A DNA stretch of 64,000 nucleotides from positions 868,001 through 932,000 of the forward strand of contig RBKR01000025.1 of NCBI GenBank assembly GCA_004835665.1. The letters are read 5' to 3'. Shown here piece by piece: positions 22,766 to 33,441 of the stretch (positions within the stretch are counted from its first letter, which is position 1; every line of letters starts with the position of its first letter). The translations under genes were made by a program, and so were the position numbers. The stretch is from Phoma sp. XZ068. Lineage: Eukaryota > Ascomycota > Dothideomycetes > Pleosporales > Didymellaceae. A model generated the notes under the pieces. It had not been told where the DNA came from and ran no database searches. It saw nothing but the letters and a program-made list of their open reading frames with translations.

Positions 22766-23603
22766 GAAGTAGAATGTCCCAGCTAGAATGAAGGGATAGC
22801 TATGTGATATGTCATTGAGGAGGTACGGTACTGGATGTAAGGGATTAGCAGTGCGCCACCGGAACCGAAAACTTGTCGCACTCGCACTCGCGCTCGTCAA
22901 TCAAACTTTGGGCCCTTGGTTAGCTCGCATACAATATTCCAAGCTAAAGATCGCAGTGCGCATAGTGGGCACATAATTAAACTGGGTCCGTCCGGACACG
23001 AAAGGCTACAATGTCTGTTTGTCTGCATGCACGCATATGCATGCTACATCACTGGCCTGGGAAATCTGCAGATGGTAGCAAATAGACGTGAGGCGCTACT
23101 GGACCCTTAGGCAGGTATATTCTTGAGTTTCATGGTCGAAAGCGGTCTCGACTCCTGGGGTCTTGGCGCAACACTAAGGGGCAAGATGTCGGTGCTCGGC
23201 CTCCGACATGTTTGTTTGATTACAATAGCATGTGGAGACGGAAGTTTGTAGTAACGCTACGAGAGTCGTCCAATCTCTCGTCCGCCGGAACCTATCCTAC
23301 GCTGACGATGAAAGGATCGGAGTCGGCGACTTCTGGTATCAAACCACGGGACAGCCTAGCCGACAATCCATGTCATCTAACGATTCCCTGAGAGTCGTCC
23401 GCTCGCTCGTCCGTCAGATCTGGTAGTCGCAGCAGTTTCTTTACGTGCAAGGACCCGCTTTCCAAGTCTGCCGGTGGTCTTCACTGACTGCAACCGTCGC
23501 CAATGAGCGAGTAGTGCAACCTGGCATCGAGGTATAAATCGGTGTCTCGATCAATTCAAGGATTCAAATCGCCGCAATATTCTATCTGCGCCTGCAACTC
23601 ATC
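22766..23603. other. Intergenic; promoter region of NmrA-like gene with a 24-bp repeat pair
   Basis: I see no gene. A 24-bp element starting GAGAGTCGTCC occurs at 23261-23284 and again at 23390-23413 with about 21 of 24 bases the same. The pair lies about 190-340 bp upstream of the NmrA start codon. Confidence 0.45.
23261..23413 (+). repeat. Pair of 24-bp near-identical repeats
   Basis: Copies at 23261-23284 and 23390-23413 share GAGAGTCGTCC at the left and CTCGTCCG at the right, 129 bp apart start to start. In one reading frame each encodes RVVxSLVR, so they could instead be part of a lost coding sequence. No binding protein is known to me. Confidence 0.45.
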
Positions 23604-24638
23604 ATGTCGAAGCTCATCACTGTTTTTGGTGCAACCGGTAACCAGGGCGGCTCGGTTATAAGGGCCATTCTTGCGGACTCTGCACTGTCAAAGCAATTCA
23701 AGATTCGCGGCATCACTCGTGATATCTCCAAGCCTGCAGCCCAGGCCCTTCAAAAGCAGGGTATTGAGATTAAAGCGGTATGGGTTCTCAATTCCTTTGA
23801 ATGGTGCAGACTTGACCGTCCACTAACTAAATTGTAGGCTGACCTGAACTCCAAAGAGTCCCTTGTTGAGAGCATTCGCGGCTCCCACACCGTGTTCCTG
23901 GTCACCACTCCCGACTTTACGTCTGGACAGCCGAGCCAAGAGTTGATGCACGGCAAGAACGTCGCGGATGTTGCGCACGAGTCGGGGGTGGAACATCTCA
24001 TCTTCTCTTCTGCACGTGACCGATTTGACAAACGGTCGCCTGAAGCATGTACTCCACTTCGATCAAAAGGCAGAAGTGGAGCGATACATTCGCGCGAAAA
24101 ATATTCCTAGTACATTTGTACTTCCTGGTTACTTCATGAGCAACTTCACCTCGTTTGGTATGTTGAAGAAGGGTGACGACGGTGTGTACGCTTTAGCGTA
24201 TCCGGTCGGACAGGAGGCAAAGTTCCCACTCTTTGATATGGAGTCAGACATGGGTAAGTCTGTCCTACCTTGACAGTCAGACTCAGCGACCTAACATCTT
24301 CAGGCAAATTCGTGATTGCTGCTATCAAAACTCCCAAGTTGCTTAACAAGCAGCTGTTGGCGGCCGCCGACTACTATACCCCGCCTCGCATCATCTCGGA
24401 GTTCGAGGAGGTCACCGGCAAGAAGGCCAGGTTCATTCCCATTGATGCAAATACCTACAAGAGCTTTCTTCCTGGTCCTATGGCCGATGAGATGCTCGAA
24501 AACCACTTGTTCATTGAAAAGCCCGGCTACTACGCAGGCCAAGATCTTACAGAGAGCTTGAACGTTCTGTCAGACGTAGGACTGAAGCCTACTTCGTGGA
24601 AGGAATTTCTCGAGACGAACAAGGGCGCTTTTGCCTAA
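23604..24638 (+). pseudogene. NmrA-like NAD(P)-binding protein with one frameshift
   Basis: Exon 1 (23604-23777) encodes MSKLITVFGATGNQGGSVI, the NmrA glycine motif. Introns at 23778-23837 and 24254-24303 have clean borders. In exon 2 the frame reads GVEHLIFSS and then shifts near 24003-24015. The next frame continues LLHVTDLTNGRLKHV and AKNIPSTFVLPGYFMSNFTS exactly as expected for the family. The simplest explanation is loss of about five bases in a CT-rich run. Exon 3 carries the normal C-terminus to the stop at 24638. All other parts look well preserved, so this is a recent loss or a sequencing error. Confidence 0.78.
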
Positions 24639-25230
24639 GCTGTGCAGTTCGAGAGCTCTTTGTATTTAGGGCGTCCTATCAGTCAGATTAAAATATCCAC
24701 CGGTCAATATCAGTGGTGAAATTAACTTTTTTAAGACTTCGTTTTCGCTTGCGGCCCAGCATTGACGTCGCTGGTCATCTTTTTGGAAGTGACACTCATC
24801 GATTCCTGATTTCCGCCATGGTTGGTTTTGTCACATAGTGTTCATACTGGCAGTTGTTTTCAGAATTTTCTACCGTGCTATGCAGCAAGCATAACAATAG
24901 CCAATACTTATCATCTTATCATCGTCATAAATATATGTGTATGTGTTTGTACTCCAAGCGCCACTTATTGATTCGTAGATGTGATGCTTAAGATGAAGGA
25001 TGTGCAGATAAAGCAAGCTAACTCTTTGCGCCGTGAGGCTTTACCTGTTCGCAATTTTTAAGTAGAATGATGTTTGTGAGCACAGGTGCGATATGATTAT
25101 TCATAACTGTTGCAGAACTAGATAGTTGATATAATTGTACACCGACAGCGGTATGAGTTGAAGATATGATGCTCATCTAAGGCTTATCCTAAAACAACCT
25201 TGGGTGATGATTGGCAACGTTTTATGTCTT
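24639..25230. other. Intergenic between two convergent NmrA-like genes
   Basis: This lies between the 3' ends of two genes. I see nothing beyond likely 3' untranslated and terminator sequence. Confidence 0.4.
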
Positions 25231-26201
25231 TCAGCGGGTTTTCCAAGAACTCTCAGCGTCCAGCCAAATCTTAAAGTCCTTTAAGTCGGGGTTGAGTTTC
25301 TTCAAGCTCCGAATGTCTGCTCCGTAACCAACGTCGCGAAACCACTTGAACATGTATCCTATTTCCTTGACCATACCATTGATCGCCGCTGATATGAACC
25401 TGTACGTCGTTGGCAGTTTTTCACCCGTCTTCTGCTCAAAAATTTGCTTGAACTCAGTATAAGTCAACTCGTCTCCAGCAATTGACAGCCTTTTGTTCTT
25501 ATAGTCATCAGGCTTTATGAAGGCTTCGGCAGCAAAAATGCCAATATCGCTTGTTGCAATCAGCTGCAGCTTTTGATCTGGTGGCAGTGTTGATTCCCAG
25601 CTGGTAGAGAAGACCTTCCCGATGAAGTTTGGCATCAGATTTTCAAAGAAAGCGACAGGGCGAAGGACTGTGTAGTTCATACCACTGCCCTCTGCTTTGG
25701 TGAAAAGATGCTGCTCAACGTTGTGTTTGCTGATAAAGTGCGGTATGTTTGTTGGATCAGTGTCGGATCTTGAGCCACCGCGATCAACGGACGAATACAC
25801 AAAATGTTTCACGTCATTCTTGAGTGCCGCATCAACAAGAGCTTTGCCTTGACGCTCTTCGCTCTGAGCATTTTGTCCGCCTCCCATTGGAATCTGCTAC
25901 AGTAAGTATTACGCTAATGCACAGGCCGTGTAGATGGACACACCTGTACGCTAAATATACCCCAGATAGGCAGCTTGGTTGCTTCCTTTGCAGTGCGAAA
26001 AGCATCCTCGATCGCATCGAGGTTTCCCGTAATGAGTTTGATCTTAGGCGACTTCTGAGCGAGCCTCTGAGCGGATGACGACCGTGCATTTCTGGTGAGG
26101 GCCAGGATCTGCATGTCGGCATCTGCTTTGAGCAGCGCGTTGACGACTGAGCCACCTTGCTTCCCGGTAGCGCCTGTGATTAACACTGCTTTCGTTGCCA
26201 T
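25231..26201 (-). CDS. NmrA-like NAD(P)-binding protein
   Basis: Exon 1 (26201-25944) and exon 2 (25896-25231), joined across a 47-nt intron (CAG|GTGTGT ... CTGTAG|CAG), give 307 residues. The N-terminus MATKAVLITGATGKQGGSVV carries the GATGxQGG dinucleotide motif typical of NmrA-family proteins. KHFVYSSVDRGG and YTVLRPVAFFENLMP are further family blocks. NmrA relatives sense NAD(P) redox state or serve as atypical reductases, and no classical SDR catalytic pair is visible. It is convergent with the frameshifted paralog at 23604, of which it is a distant relative. It appears intact. Confidence 0.87.
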
Positions 26202-28298
26202 GCTGCTTAGTGTACAGGGATAAGATGTCCAGGAGCAAGTGTAGTTTGTAAAAGATGGGGAGGAATGAATGTCAAGTGGCTTAAGATAACTGTATAGATG
26301 GCGTTCGTTACTTTAATGTCCTGCGCTGCTAGACAATTTTCGTCCGGCAGTCAGGCTAGCTGTTAGCTTCGCAAGAAGTGGTGCGGTTGCGCCCTTGTTC
26401 CATTCTGTCACCTCGCCAACAGACTTTTTTTCGTCCGGCAATCATAGTAAATTATCGTTAAAAATTTGTTCGATTTGTAATAAAGCAGCATGTTTTCACC
26501 TCTTAAAAGTAATAACAAGGATGCTGCCGGCCTCAACGCCGCGAACTTCAAGAGGCGTCGCGGCTGCAAAGCCTGCTAAGCCTTCGCCTTTGTACATACT
26601 TGTAGTTCCATATATTCCAATTCATCTGAAACCATCTCTTTTCATTTTTAAGTTCCAGTACCTACTAGCCGTTTACCACTTTGGTGAATCAAAGGGCCTA
26701 GAGACGAGCGGTGGTCATCGTTGCGAAAACATCTTCAGTGAAACGTTTCAGGCTTAGTCTCAGGACGAGGTTAGGGGAGATCAAGGATCACACAGTAAAT
26801 GTCATCTCTTACTGTAACACCTTTTGCAGATCAGTGCGTTTTGTAAAGAGCTAGGATACATCTTGTTTTAGGTGCCTCTTAAGATCCCAACTCAAGTGTC
26901 CACTCGTTTCGTAGTACTACAAATGAAAACACTCACAGGGGCAGCGATGTTAAGCAAATTATACAATAGCTGGTTTGCTCTTTGCAGTGGTCGCAAATAG
27001 AGTGTTCTTGTCCACACTAAAATCGATGACAAACTGCAATCTGTGGCTTTTGCCATATACCAGCACCGAACAGTTGTGCAACGGCGCATCTCAATAGGTC
27101 GAATAGTGTATTATTCCACAAAGCTACATACATGCCTTGAAAGCTTCCAGAGAACGTGCTGCAATGCACTGTATTTTGCACCGCGATCCTTAGCAACTCG
27201 CCCGCGGTGCCTTCTAGGAGAAAGCTATATCTTGGAAGGCTGAAGCAGCATCACCCAGGCAAGACGCAGTAGTTGGACGTTGCCCATGAGAGCAGCTGTG
27301 GTACATAGCAAGAGTTTAGATAGAAGAAGCCGTTCCCGTCTGCTTACGTCCAAGCCTCGCGTGCGCGATAATGTGGTCACCATATAAACTGTTCGCAAAG
27401 CTGAAAACCACCCAGGTGCACCTAGGGATGCATAACTGCTGTTTGTTGTGTCAAGTATATACACGAATCTGAGCCACCGACTTTTCGTTATGTTTAATGC
27501 CGAGGTCATCACGTGATATTAATTGAACGTGAATGGAGTGAATCGGCACAACTGCTGAAGTTGATTCGATTTGATTCACATACATGTATCAATGTGGTTG
27601 AAAACATGCAGTCAGTAGAACGTTAACGCTGCACCGCATTGATCGCGTTAAATATTGCTGCTGTTCCCCTGGACGCTACGCTGGTGGGGCGAAAAGAATT
27701 GCCCTTGAACGGTTCCGGCGGCTCTTCGACGATGTTTCGGTTCCGATGGTCCGATCCTCTGCATGAACCGTTAGCGTCATATTTTATGGAGCATATGCTT
27801 GTCCAAGTCAAGCGAGAAGGAGATACCAAATACAATTGCACCCTCGACAAGATGTGCTTTCATGAACGTTGCGCTAAGGCGCAAAATTTATGGTATAACA
27901 TTACTAGCCAGAATGACACTCAAAGCATTTTGAGGGTGCTATGCTAAAGGTTGATACCCAGTCGGCACAGGCTCGGCTAGATCTGCGAGCGGTCGGAGGA
28001 ACAGCGCTTTTCCGACTTCCGGAATCAGTGTGGGTTACATCCGGTACTGACCAATATGAGTGATTCTCGAAATTTAGATTGATATGCATGCCGACTGTAA
28101 AAAGAGTTCCGCATTGTGCTCACAACCTGGGTGCATATAGTGTTCCAATTTTCGAAGAGGTCCATTCAACTCCTTCAGCTCCGACTTGCCAGACTACTAC
28201 TCGTCACCATATTCGGACTACAGCGACAGGCAAACAGAACGTCTCTCATTTATCAAGCAAATTAGCCCTAGTACCTTGAATATCACTCATCCCCAAAC
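26202..28298. other. 2.1 kb without a supported gene
   Basis: This lies between divergent genes. Frames at 26395-26757 (+), 27225-27512 (-) and 27639-27947 (+) are 95-120 codons long but show no motif, and their starts are arbitrary. The last 300 bp is the upstream region of the maleylacetate-reductase-like gene. Confidence 0.35.
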
Positions 28299-29405
28299 AT
28301 GGAATCATTCATCTACACCACAAACCCCAGCCAAGCCAATTTTGGTCCCGGGTCCTCTTTCAAATTACCGGACGAACTAGCACGACGGAAGTTGCGGGCA
28401 GCATTGATCTTATCGGCATCCCGACAAGTGGAAAATGCGAGAATGATTGAACAGTTGTTGGCCCCGAATATGGCTGGGCTTTTTACAAAGGCAACGATGC
28501 ACACACCCATAGAGATTACTGAAGAAGCTGTCCAATCAGCGAAAGACCTCGAGGCAGACTGCATCGTATCGATCGGAGGTGGAAGCACCGTTGGACTGGG
28601 CAAGGCAGTCAGCTTCCGCACTGGCTTACCTCATTTCTGCATACCCACGACGTACTCTGGCAGCGAAATTACGCCAATTCTCGGTGAAACTGTGGACGGA
28701 GTCAAGACAACACGAAGAGATCCTAAAATTCTTCCTAGTGTTGTTATCTACGATGTCAACCTTACCAGGACCTTGCCTCAGGGCATCAGTGCAACCAGTG
28801 GCATCAATGCTATGGCTCACGCGGTCGAAGCTTTGTACGCACCAGACACAAATCCAGTAATTCGAATGCTGGCCGTGGAGGGTTTGAAATCCTTGTCGCA
28901 GGCTCTCGTCGCTATTTTGAAGTCTAGTCAGGACCTTGAGGCTCGGAACAATGCACTCTACGGTGCCTGGCTTTGCGGAGTGTGCCTTGGTAGCACATCC
29001 ATGTCTCTCCATCATAAGCTATGCCATACAATTGGTGGCAGTTTCAACCTTCCCCACGCTGAAACCCATACGATCCTGCTCCCGCACACATTTGCATACA
29101 ACAGCCCAGCTGTAGTCAAGGCCGGGCGACAATTGGCAGACGCACTTCCAGACTCAAATGGAGACCCCGTCAAAGGATTGAACATGTTTCTTGATCGACT
29201 TGGCGTACAAAGGGCTTTGAAAGACTTTGGTATGAAAGAAAGTGACATAGATAGAGCTGCATCTATAGCGGTCAGAAGCCCGTATGGCAATCCCCGCTCT
29301 ACAGCCTTATTTTTGTATAAGTGTAATGGTGTTCATCCGCGCGTTTGGTGTTGGTGCGCATTTAGTGTACGGACACGGTACAGACCGCAGGGAGCCCATG
29401 GCTGA
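28299..29405 (+). CDS. Maleylacetate reductase-like iron-type alcohol dehydrogenase
   Basis: A single exon of 368 residues. Diagnostic blocks are the NAD-binding DCIVSIGGGSTVGLGKA (about 88-104), PTTYSGSEITPILG, and the metal/substrate segment LHHKLCHTIGGSFNLPHAET with a further HTILLPH. This combination is typical of maleylacetate reductases, which reduce (chloro)maleylacetate to 3-oxoadipate at the end of hydroxyquinol and resorcinol degradation. Up to AVRSPYGNPR the protein follows the family. The last roughly 30 residues (Cys/Trp/Arg-rich) look unlike the usual C-terminus, so the 3' end may be altered or a last intron missed. Its neighbours do not form a clear aromatic pathway, although one lies 11 kb to the right. 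Confidence 0.8.
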   Translation: MESFIYTTNPSQANFGPGSSFKLPDELARRKLRAALILSASRQVENARMIEQLLAPNMAGLFTKATMHTPIEITEEAVQSAKDLEADCIVSIGGGSTVGLGKAVSFRTGLPHFCIPTTYSGSEITPILGETVDGVKTTRRDPKILPSVVIYDVNLTRTLPQGISATSGINAMAHAVEALYAPDTNPVIRMLAVEGLKSLSQALVAILKSSQDLEARNNALYGAWLCGVCLGSTSMSLHHKLCHTIGGSFNLPHAETHTILLPHTFAYNSPAVVKAGRQLADALPDSNGDPVKGLNMFLDRLGVQRALKDFGMKESDIDRAASIAVRSPYGNPRSTALFLYKCNGVHPRVWCWCAFSVRTRYRPQGAHG

Positions 29406-29900
29406 ATTTAGCGAACAGGGGTCTGGTCTAGCTCGTAATTGGTATCGCGCAGTTGAGTTCTAAAAGCTTTAGACAAGGTGTGACCCAGAGTAGTGGACCT
29501 ATGGCGCCCCGTGCATGATCAATCTGCTATGTGCCGACTTTGAATTAGACGGGTGGCTTGGGAAGTGTCATCACCCTCTGTGCGCCACGACGTGTTTACG
29601 ACGTCTTAGCTACCCAACAGCTATCGTGTAGCGGCGAAGGCGCTCAACCCTTTGTCTCTGTTTCATTGTTTCGGGATAAGCCATGTAGTCCCTGTTGTTT
29701 ATTTACGATGCCGCAGATGGCGCTGAGATAAGCCTGCGACAGATAATAACCTATTCAAGGTGATCCTCGTTCATCCAGATTTCGCAAGGGTCACTTCCTC
29801 CTCGATCCGCCCTTTGTCTTTGCCCAACAGCTTCAAGCCTTTCGAAACACATTCCTCAACTACGTCTTCTCTAGAATCAACTCAGTTTTCCGACAGAATC
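29406..29900. other. Intergenic; upstream of membrane protein
   Basis: No gene is seen. The open frame continues upstream of 29901, but without an ATG it is treated as 5' leader. Confidence 0.4.
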
Positions 29901-30971
29901 ATGGTGAAAGAGGGGGATGTTGGCGTAGTTGGCGGTGTGAACGTTGGCTTGCCGATACTGATGACTATGGGAGCGTTCCTGTCAATAGCGCTGTACAACG
30001 TCATCGAGCTCACTTTCCTCATCTTCGTAATCTTCAAACGGCGGAAGGGACTATACTTTTGGAGTCTCCTCGTCGCGACCTGGGGCATTGTCCCTCACGC
30101 AATCGGCTTCATCCTCAAATTCTTCAGGGTTATCTCGTTACCCGTGCTGTCAAGCGCAATAGTTGCTCTTGGCTGGCCATGTATGGTGACAGGACAGTCA
30201 CTTGTGCTATATTCTCGGCTCCATCTTGTCGTCAAGAATAAGAGGAAGATACGATGGGTGTTATACATGATTATCTTCAATGCTGTTGTTCTGCACTCTC
30301 CTGTCATCGCCCTAGCTCTGAGTGCTGAAGCAACGCATTCAACTGGCATCATTCGTGTCTTCACCATATACGACAAGGTCCAGATCGTAGTTTTCTTCAC
30401 CCAAGAGGCTACGATTTCCATCATCTATATCTACGAGACGGTACGTTTGCTGGGGTGCGGCGACCAATACAATGAAGGACCCCTAAGAAAACTACTTGGC
30501 CACCTCATCTTTGTCAACGTCGTGGTTCTGGTGTTTGACGCCACTCTGCTAGCCACGCAGTTCACTGGTCACTATGAGATCCAGACGACGTACAAAACGG
30601 CCGTGTACAGCATCAAGCTAAAGATCGAGTTCTCTATCCTTAACCGTCTAGTCCACGTCATTCAGAATAAACATCCGCTCGGCAATCAAGGAAGTCTCAG
30701 AAATGATTCCGTTCCTCTAAGCACTTGGACCAGCCGAAAGAAGTCTCAGTTTACCATCAGCACGGGTCGCCAAAACTCCTTTGTTGGGGTGAATGGCAAC
30801 AAGTCGAGAGTTGGCAACGGCAAGCGGCCAATGATGAAGGCGTCAGACGTAAGCATCGAGAAAGTCTATACTGTAGATGGAAAGCACGAGGTATCCGATC
30901 CCGAGCTAAATTCAAACGATTTTCGCAAGCTAGGCAAAACATTGAAGGCCCACGGGTACGATCTGCATTAG
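29901..30971 (+). CDS. Multi-pass fungal membrane protein (DUF7703-like), copy 1
   Basis: From the ATG at 29901 the single exon gives 356 residues. About seven hydrophobic helices are visible in the first 260 residues (for example LPILMTMGAFLSIALYNVI, LYFWSLLVATWGIVPHAIG, WPCMVTGQSLVLYSRLHLV, WVLYMIIFNAVVLHSPVIA), followed by a polar tail. The GLYFWS, MVTGQSxVLYSRLHLV and EIQTTYKTAVYSIKLKIEF blocks are shared with copy 2 at 36585 and match the DUF7703 family of ascomycetes. The seven-helix layout suggests a receptor-like protein, but no function is established. The upstream ATG-less extension of the frame was rejected as coding. Confidence 0.83.
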   Translation: MVKEGDVGVVGGVNVGLPILMTMGAFLSIALYNVIELTFLIFVIFKRRKGLYFWSLLVATWGIVPHAIGFILKFFRVISLPVLSSAIVALGWPCMVTGQSLVLYSRLHLVVKNKRKIRWVLYMIIFNAVVLHSPVIALALSAEATHSTGIIRVFTIYDKVQIVVFFTQEATISIIYIYETVRLLGCGDQYNEGPLRKLLGHLIFVNVVVLVFDATLLATQFTGHYEIQTTYKTAVYSIKLKIEFSILNRLVHVIQNKHPLGNQGSLRNDSVPLSTWTSRKKSQFTISTGRQNSFVGVNGNKSRVGNGKRPMMKASDVSIEKVYTVDGKHEVSDPELNSNDFRKLGKTLKAHGYDLH

Positions 30972-31806
30972 TATTCTTGTCGTGCGTTCTCTGTGGATAG
31001 GCTCAGTCAAGGTGTTCAGCAGAACACAATACACACTATACTTATCATTCTATCCTAACAATCAACATCACATCAAAATACGACGAGCAGCCATGGCCGC
31101 GTCGTCATGAAACGTCCAGACCTGTGGCCCTGTAGCCCTGCGTATGATTGTACATCTTTCTACACATCACCTTTTCCATCTAAGAAGCCAACTATGTGGC
31201 CTGCTCACCCTTTCTCTAACGTCACGGTCAACCAAGAAGAGTAAGAGTAAGAGAGTGTGAAACATACCGTAACGTTACATGAGAAATTCGGGTGCAGGAG
31301 CGCGCTCAGAATCTCAGCGCCTTGTGTCGGCGGGACTGTTCCTGCATCGCATTCATGGGGCACCGATATGTTAGAGTACCAAAGTCATTTTCAACCAATC
31401 AAGAAGAGTCACGAGGCCTTGCACTGATAGTCATCAGCGTGCAACACGTGCCGGTCGACAGCGTAAGCATCGAGCCTGAGCAACAGCCTCAAACATAGTT
31501 TGAACCATGACGAGGTGTTGCTGTACGAAGGAATCCGCTTCGCTTGGATATGATGAGCTGTGATTGTACCTTCAATCTCGTATCACAATGAGCCCTTCCT
31601 TGAGCGCGATCCCACCACGTTGCCAGGATAGCGTTTTGCGCTTGCAGTTTCCGGTTCTTAAAAGTTGTCATTTGTTCATCCCACGTCAGCCTTGTCTCGC
31701 TTGGAGATGGTCTTTCCTGGACAGCACTAGCTCATACTGATGATATTTTTCTTGAGTCGACGGAGTGGTCTCCGAAGCAGCAAAGCTAGGATCATCATGG
31801 CCACTA
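30972..31806. other. Intergenic, nothing recognised
   Basis: Short frames at 31292-31671 have no motif. It may contain an upstream exon of the next feature, which I could not locate. Confidence 0.35.
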
Positions 31807-32578
31807 ACTTACTTTCTGGGAATTTGTTTTCGACAAGAGTATATGCCCTGATACTCCAGATCAAACCGACAGTCTATTTCGAGCCACGCTTGGGTTCGTC
31901 CGAACGTGCGCACATCTTATTCGCACCGATTCCGATTTTCGAATCGCACTCAGCCATGGCCTTCTTCGAGAAACCACCACCTTCGAGCATTTCGCTGCAT
32001 TCATTAATCGCTTCAAAAACTTACCCTGTTCCCTCGCCTCCCTTCGATTCCATTTCGGTGAGCTGCAACTCACAAGACTAGGTCTCTGGTCACCATTCTT
32101 CCTTGGCCAAATGCACTACTTCAACCTGTCCCGCCAATACGACCAATACCTTTCTCGCTACTTTCAGCCAGTACTCTTCACATTCGGGACTTTCAGCGTA
32201 CTGTTGAGTGCTATGCAAGTCGCACTTGCATCAGAGCCAGAGCCATCCACTCTCGGCGACGGCTGGAGGATATTCATCTCGGTCAGCAAATGGACCGCAA
32301 TCTCAACTATTCTGGTTGTGGTACTCATCATGCTCTGGCTATTGGCAAAATTGTTGTTTAAGCTGCTAAGAGAGCTGTTTCATGTGCTGGACAAGATGCT
32401 TGCTAAGAGACTATCTCAGTCAAAAGGTTTGGCTAAGTGTATTTTAATGGGACGCTTTTTTAGAAAAGTGAAGCAGAAATGTGAATTTCACTCTTATAAT
32501 TACGAGTGGAGTCAAAAGTTTACCACGACGACACTTCATGTCAAGTCCTACATGGACGCACTTTTCGCCATTCCATGA
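31807..32578 (+). CDS. Uncharacterised fungal membrane protein, 3' exon
   Basis: After an in-frame stop at 31804-31806 the frame stays open for about 256 codons, far longer than its first ATG (32111) suggests. It reads FWEFVFDKSICPDTPDQTDS, LSHGLLRETTTFEHFAAFI and LRFHFGELQLTRLGLWSPFF, then HYFNLSRQYDQYLSRYFQP and two helices (VLFTFGTFSVLLSAMQVALA and STILVVVLIMLWLLAKLLF). The HYFNLSRxYDQYxSRYFxP block followed by two helices is a recurrent C-terminal unit of ascomycete proteins with no known role. No start codon is found, so it is either the last exon of a gene whose first exon I cannot place or a 5'-truncated relic. Confidence 0.6.
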
Positions 32579-33441
32579 ATTCATACCCAGTCATTGCAGG
32601 CTGCACTAGTCCATTGCAATCAACCCAGCCTCTTCTCGCAATTCAGGGTTTTCGATAAACTAAACAAACCGACGCCCAAAAGTTGAGTTGTTCGACCAAT
32701 ATTGGACCTCTGCGCTAGATAGCGTCTGCTAAGCGTATACACGCGCGAAGGCGGAACGTAGAGGAGCAGCGCTTGCAACAGTCCGTACTATCGTTGGTAC
32801 TATCTATCATCTACCGTCACGTATTCGATCGATCGATAGTAGGTAAGGCAGGTGATACCGTATTTGATCGGTAGTAGTGAGGCCAACCGTATTACTGTGA
32901 TAATCGCAATACTTAAGTGGTGTTGTTGCCCAGTTAGGTATAGTGCGGCTCTGCGGCTCTTGTGGGGTAAACTCCACCAGCCTTAACACCAACCTCGCGT
33001 ACAAGATCAACAGTATCACATGTCCACGCCACAACGCGATTGTCGCGTTTTTATGCTCTGTTAACTCGTAAAGATAATATTTGTATACGTGAAGACCTTC
33101 TATAAGCTTAATTTCTAATGTGCTTGAACGCTAACATGTGCAATAGACCTATCCCCAGGCGGCTCAACCACCAACTTTGCTCGAGCAGCCTCAGGATAGC
33201 TCAGGACCTAATCTTCTATCGCCCATTGGTCGATAGGGACCTCGCCTATGAGTCTTGGCAGCCAGCTAGCCGACGTTGACGCCTCCGGCACGATCCCCAA
33301 AACACCACAAGGCCCGTACGCCCATAATCAATCGGGAATCGTCAGTCGTCAGTCGTTAATCGCCAACCCACCCACAACAAGCACCCAAGCAGTTGTTCAA
33401 AGCTGTCTACACACTTCCATACTCATCCGCATCTCTTAATA
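32579..33441. other. Intergenic, possibly the left flank of a hAT remnant
   Basis: No gene is seen. GATCGATCGAT repeats lie near 32827. One GTGGGGTAA occurs at 32962, away from the right-hand cluster, and shows that the motif also has a background. Confidence 0.35.

Noticed and set aside
27225..27512. 95-codon minus-strand frame
   Set aside because: It has hydrophobic patches but no recognisable family, no good start and no splice partners.
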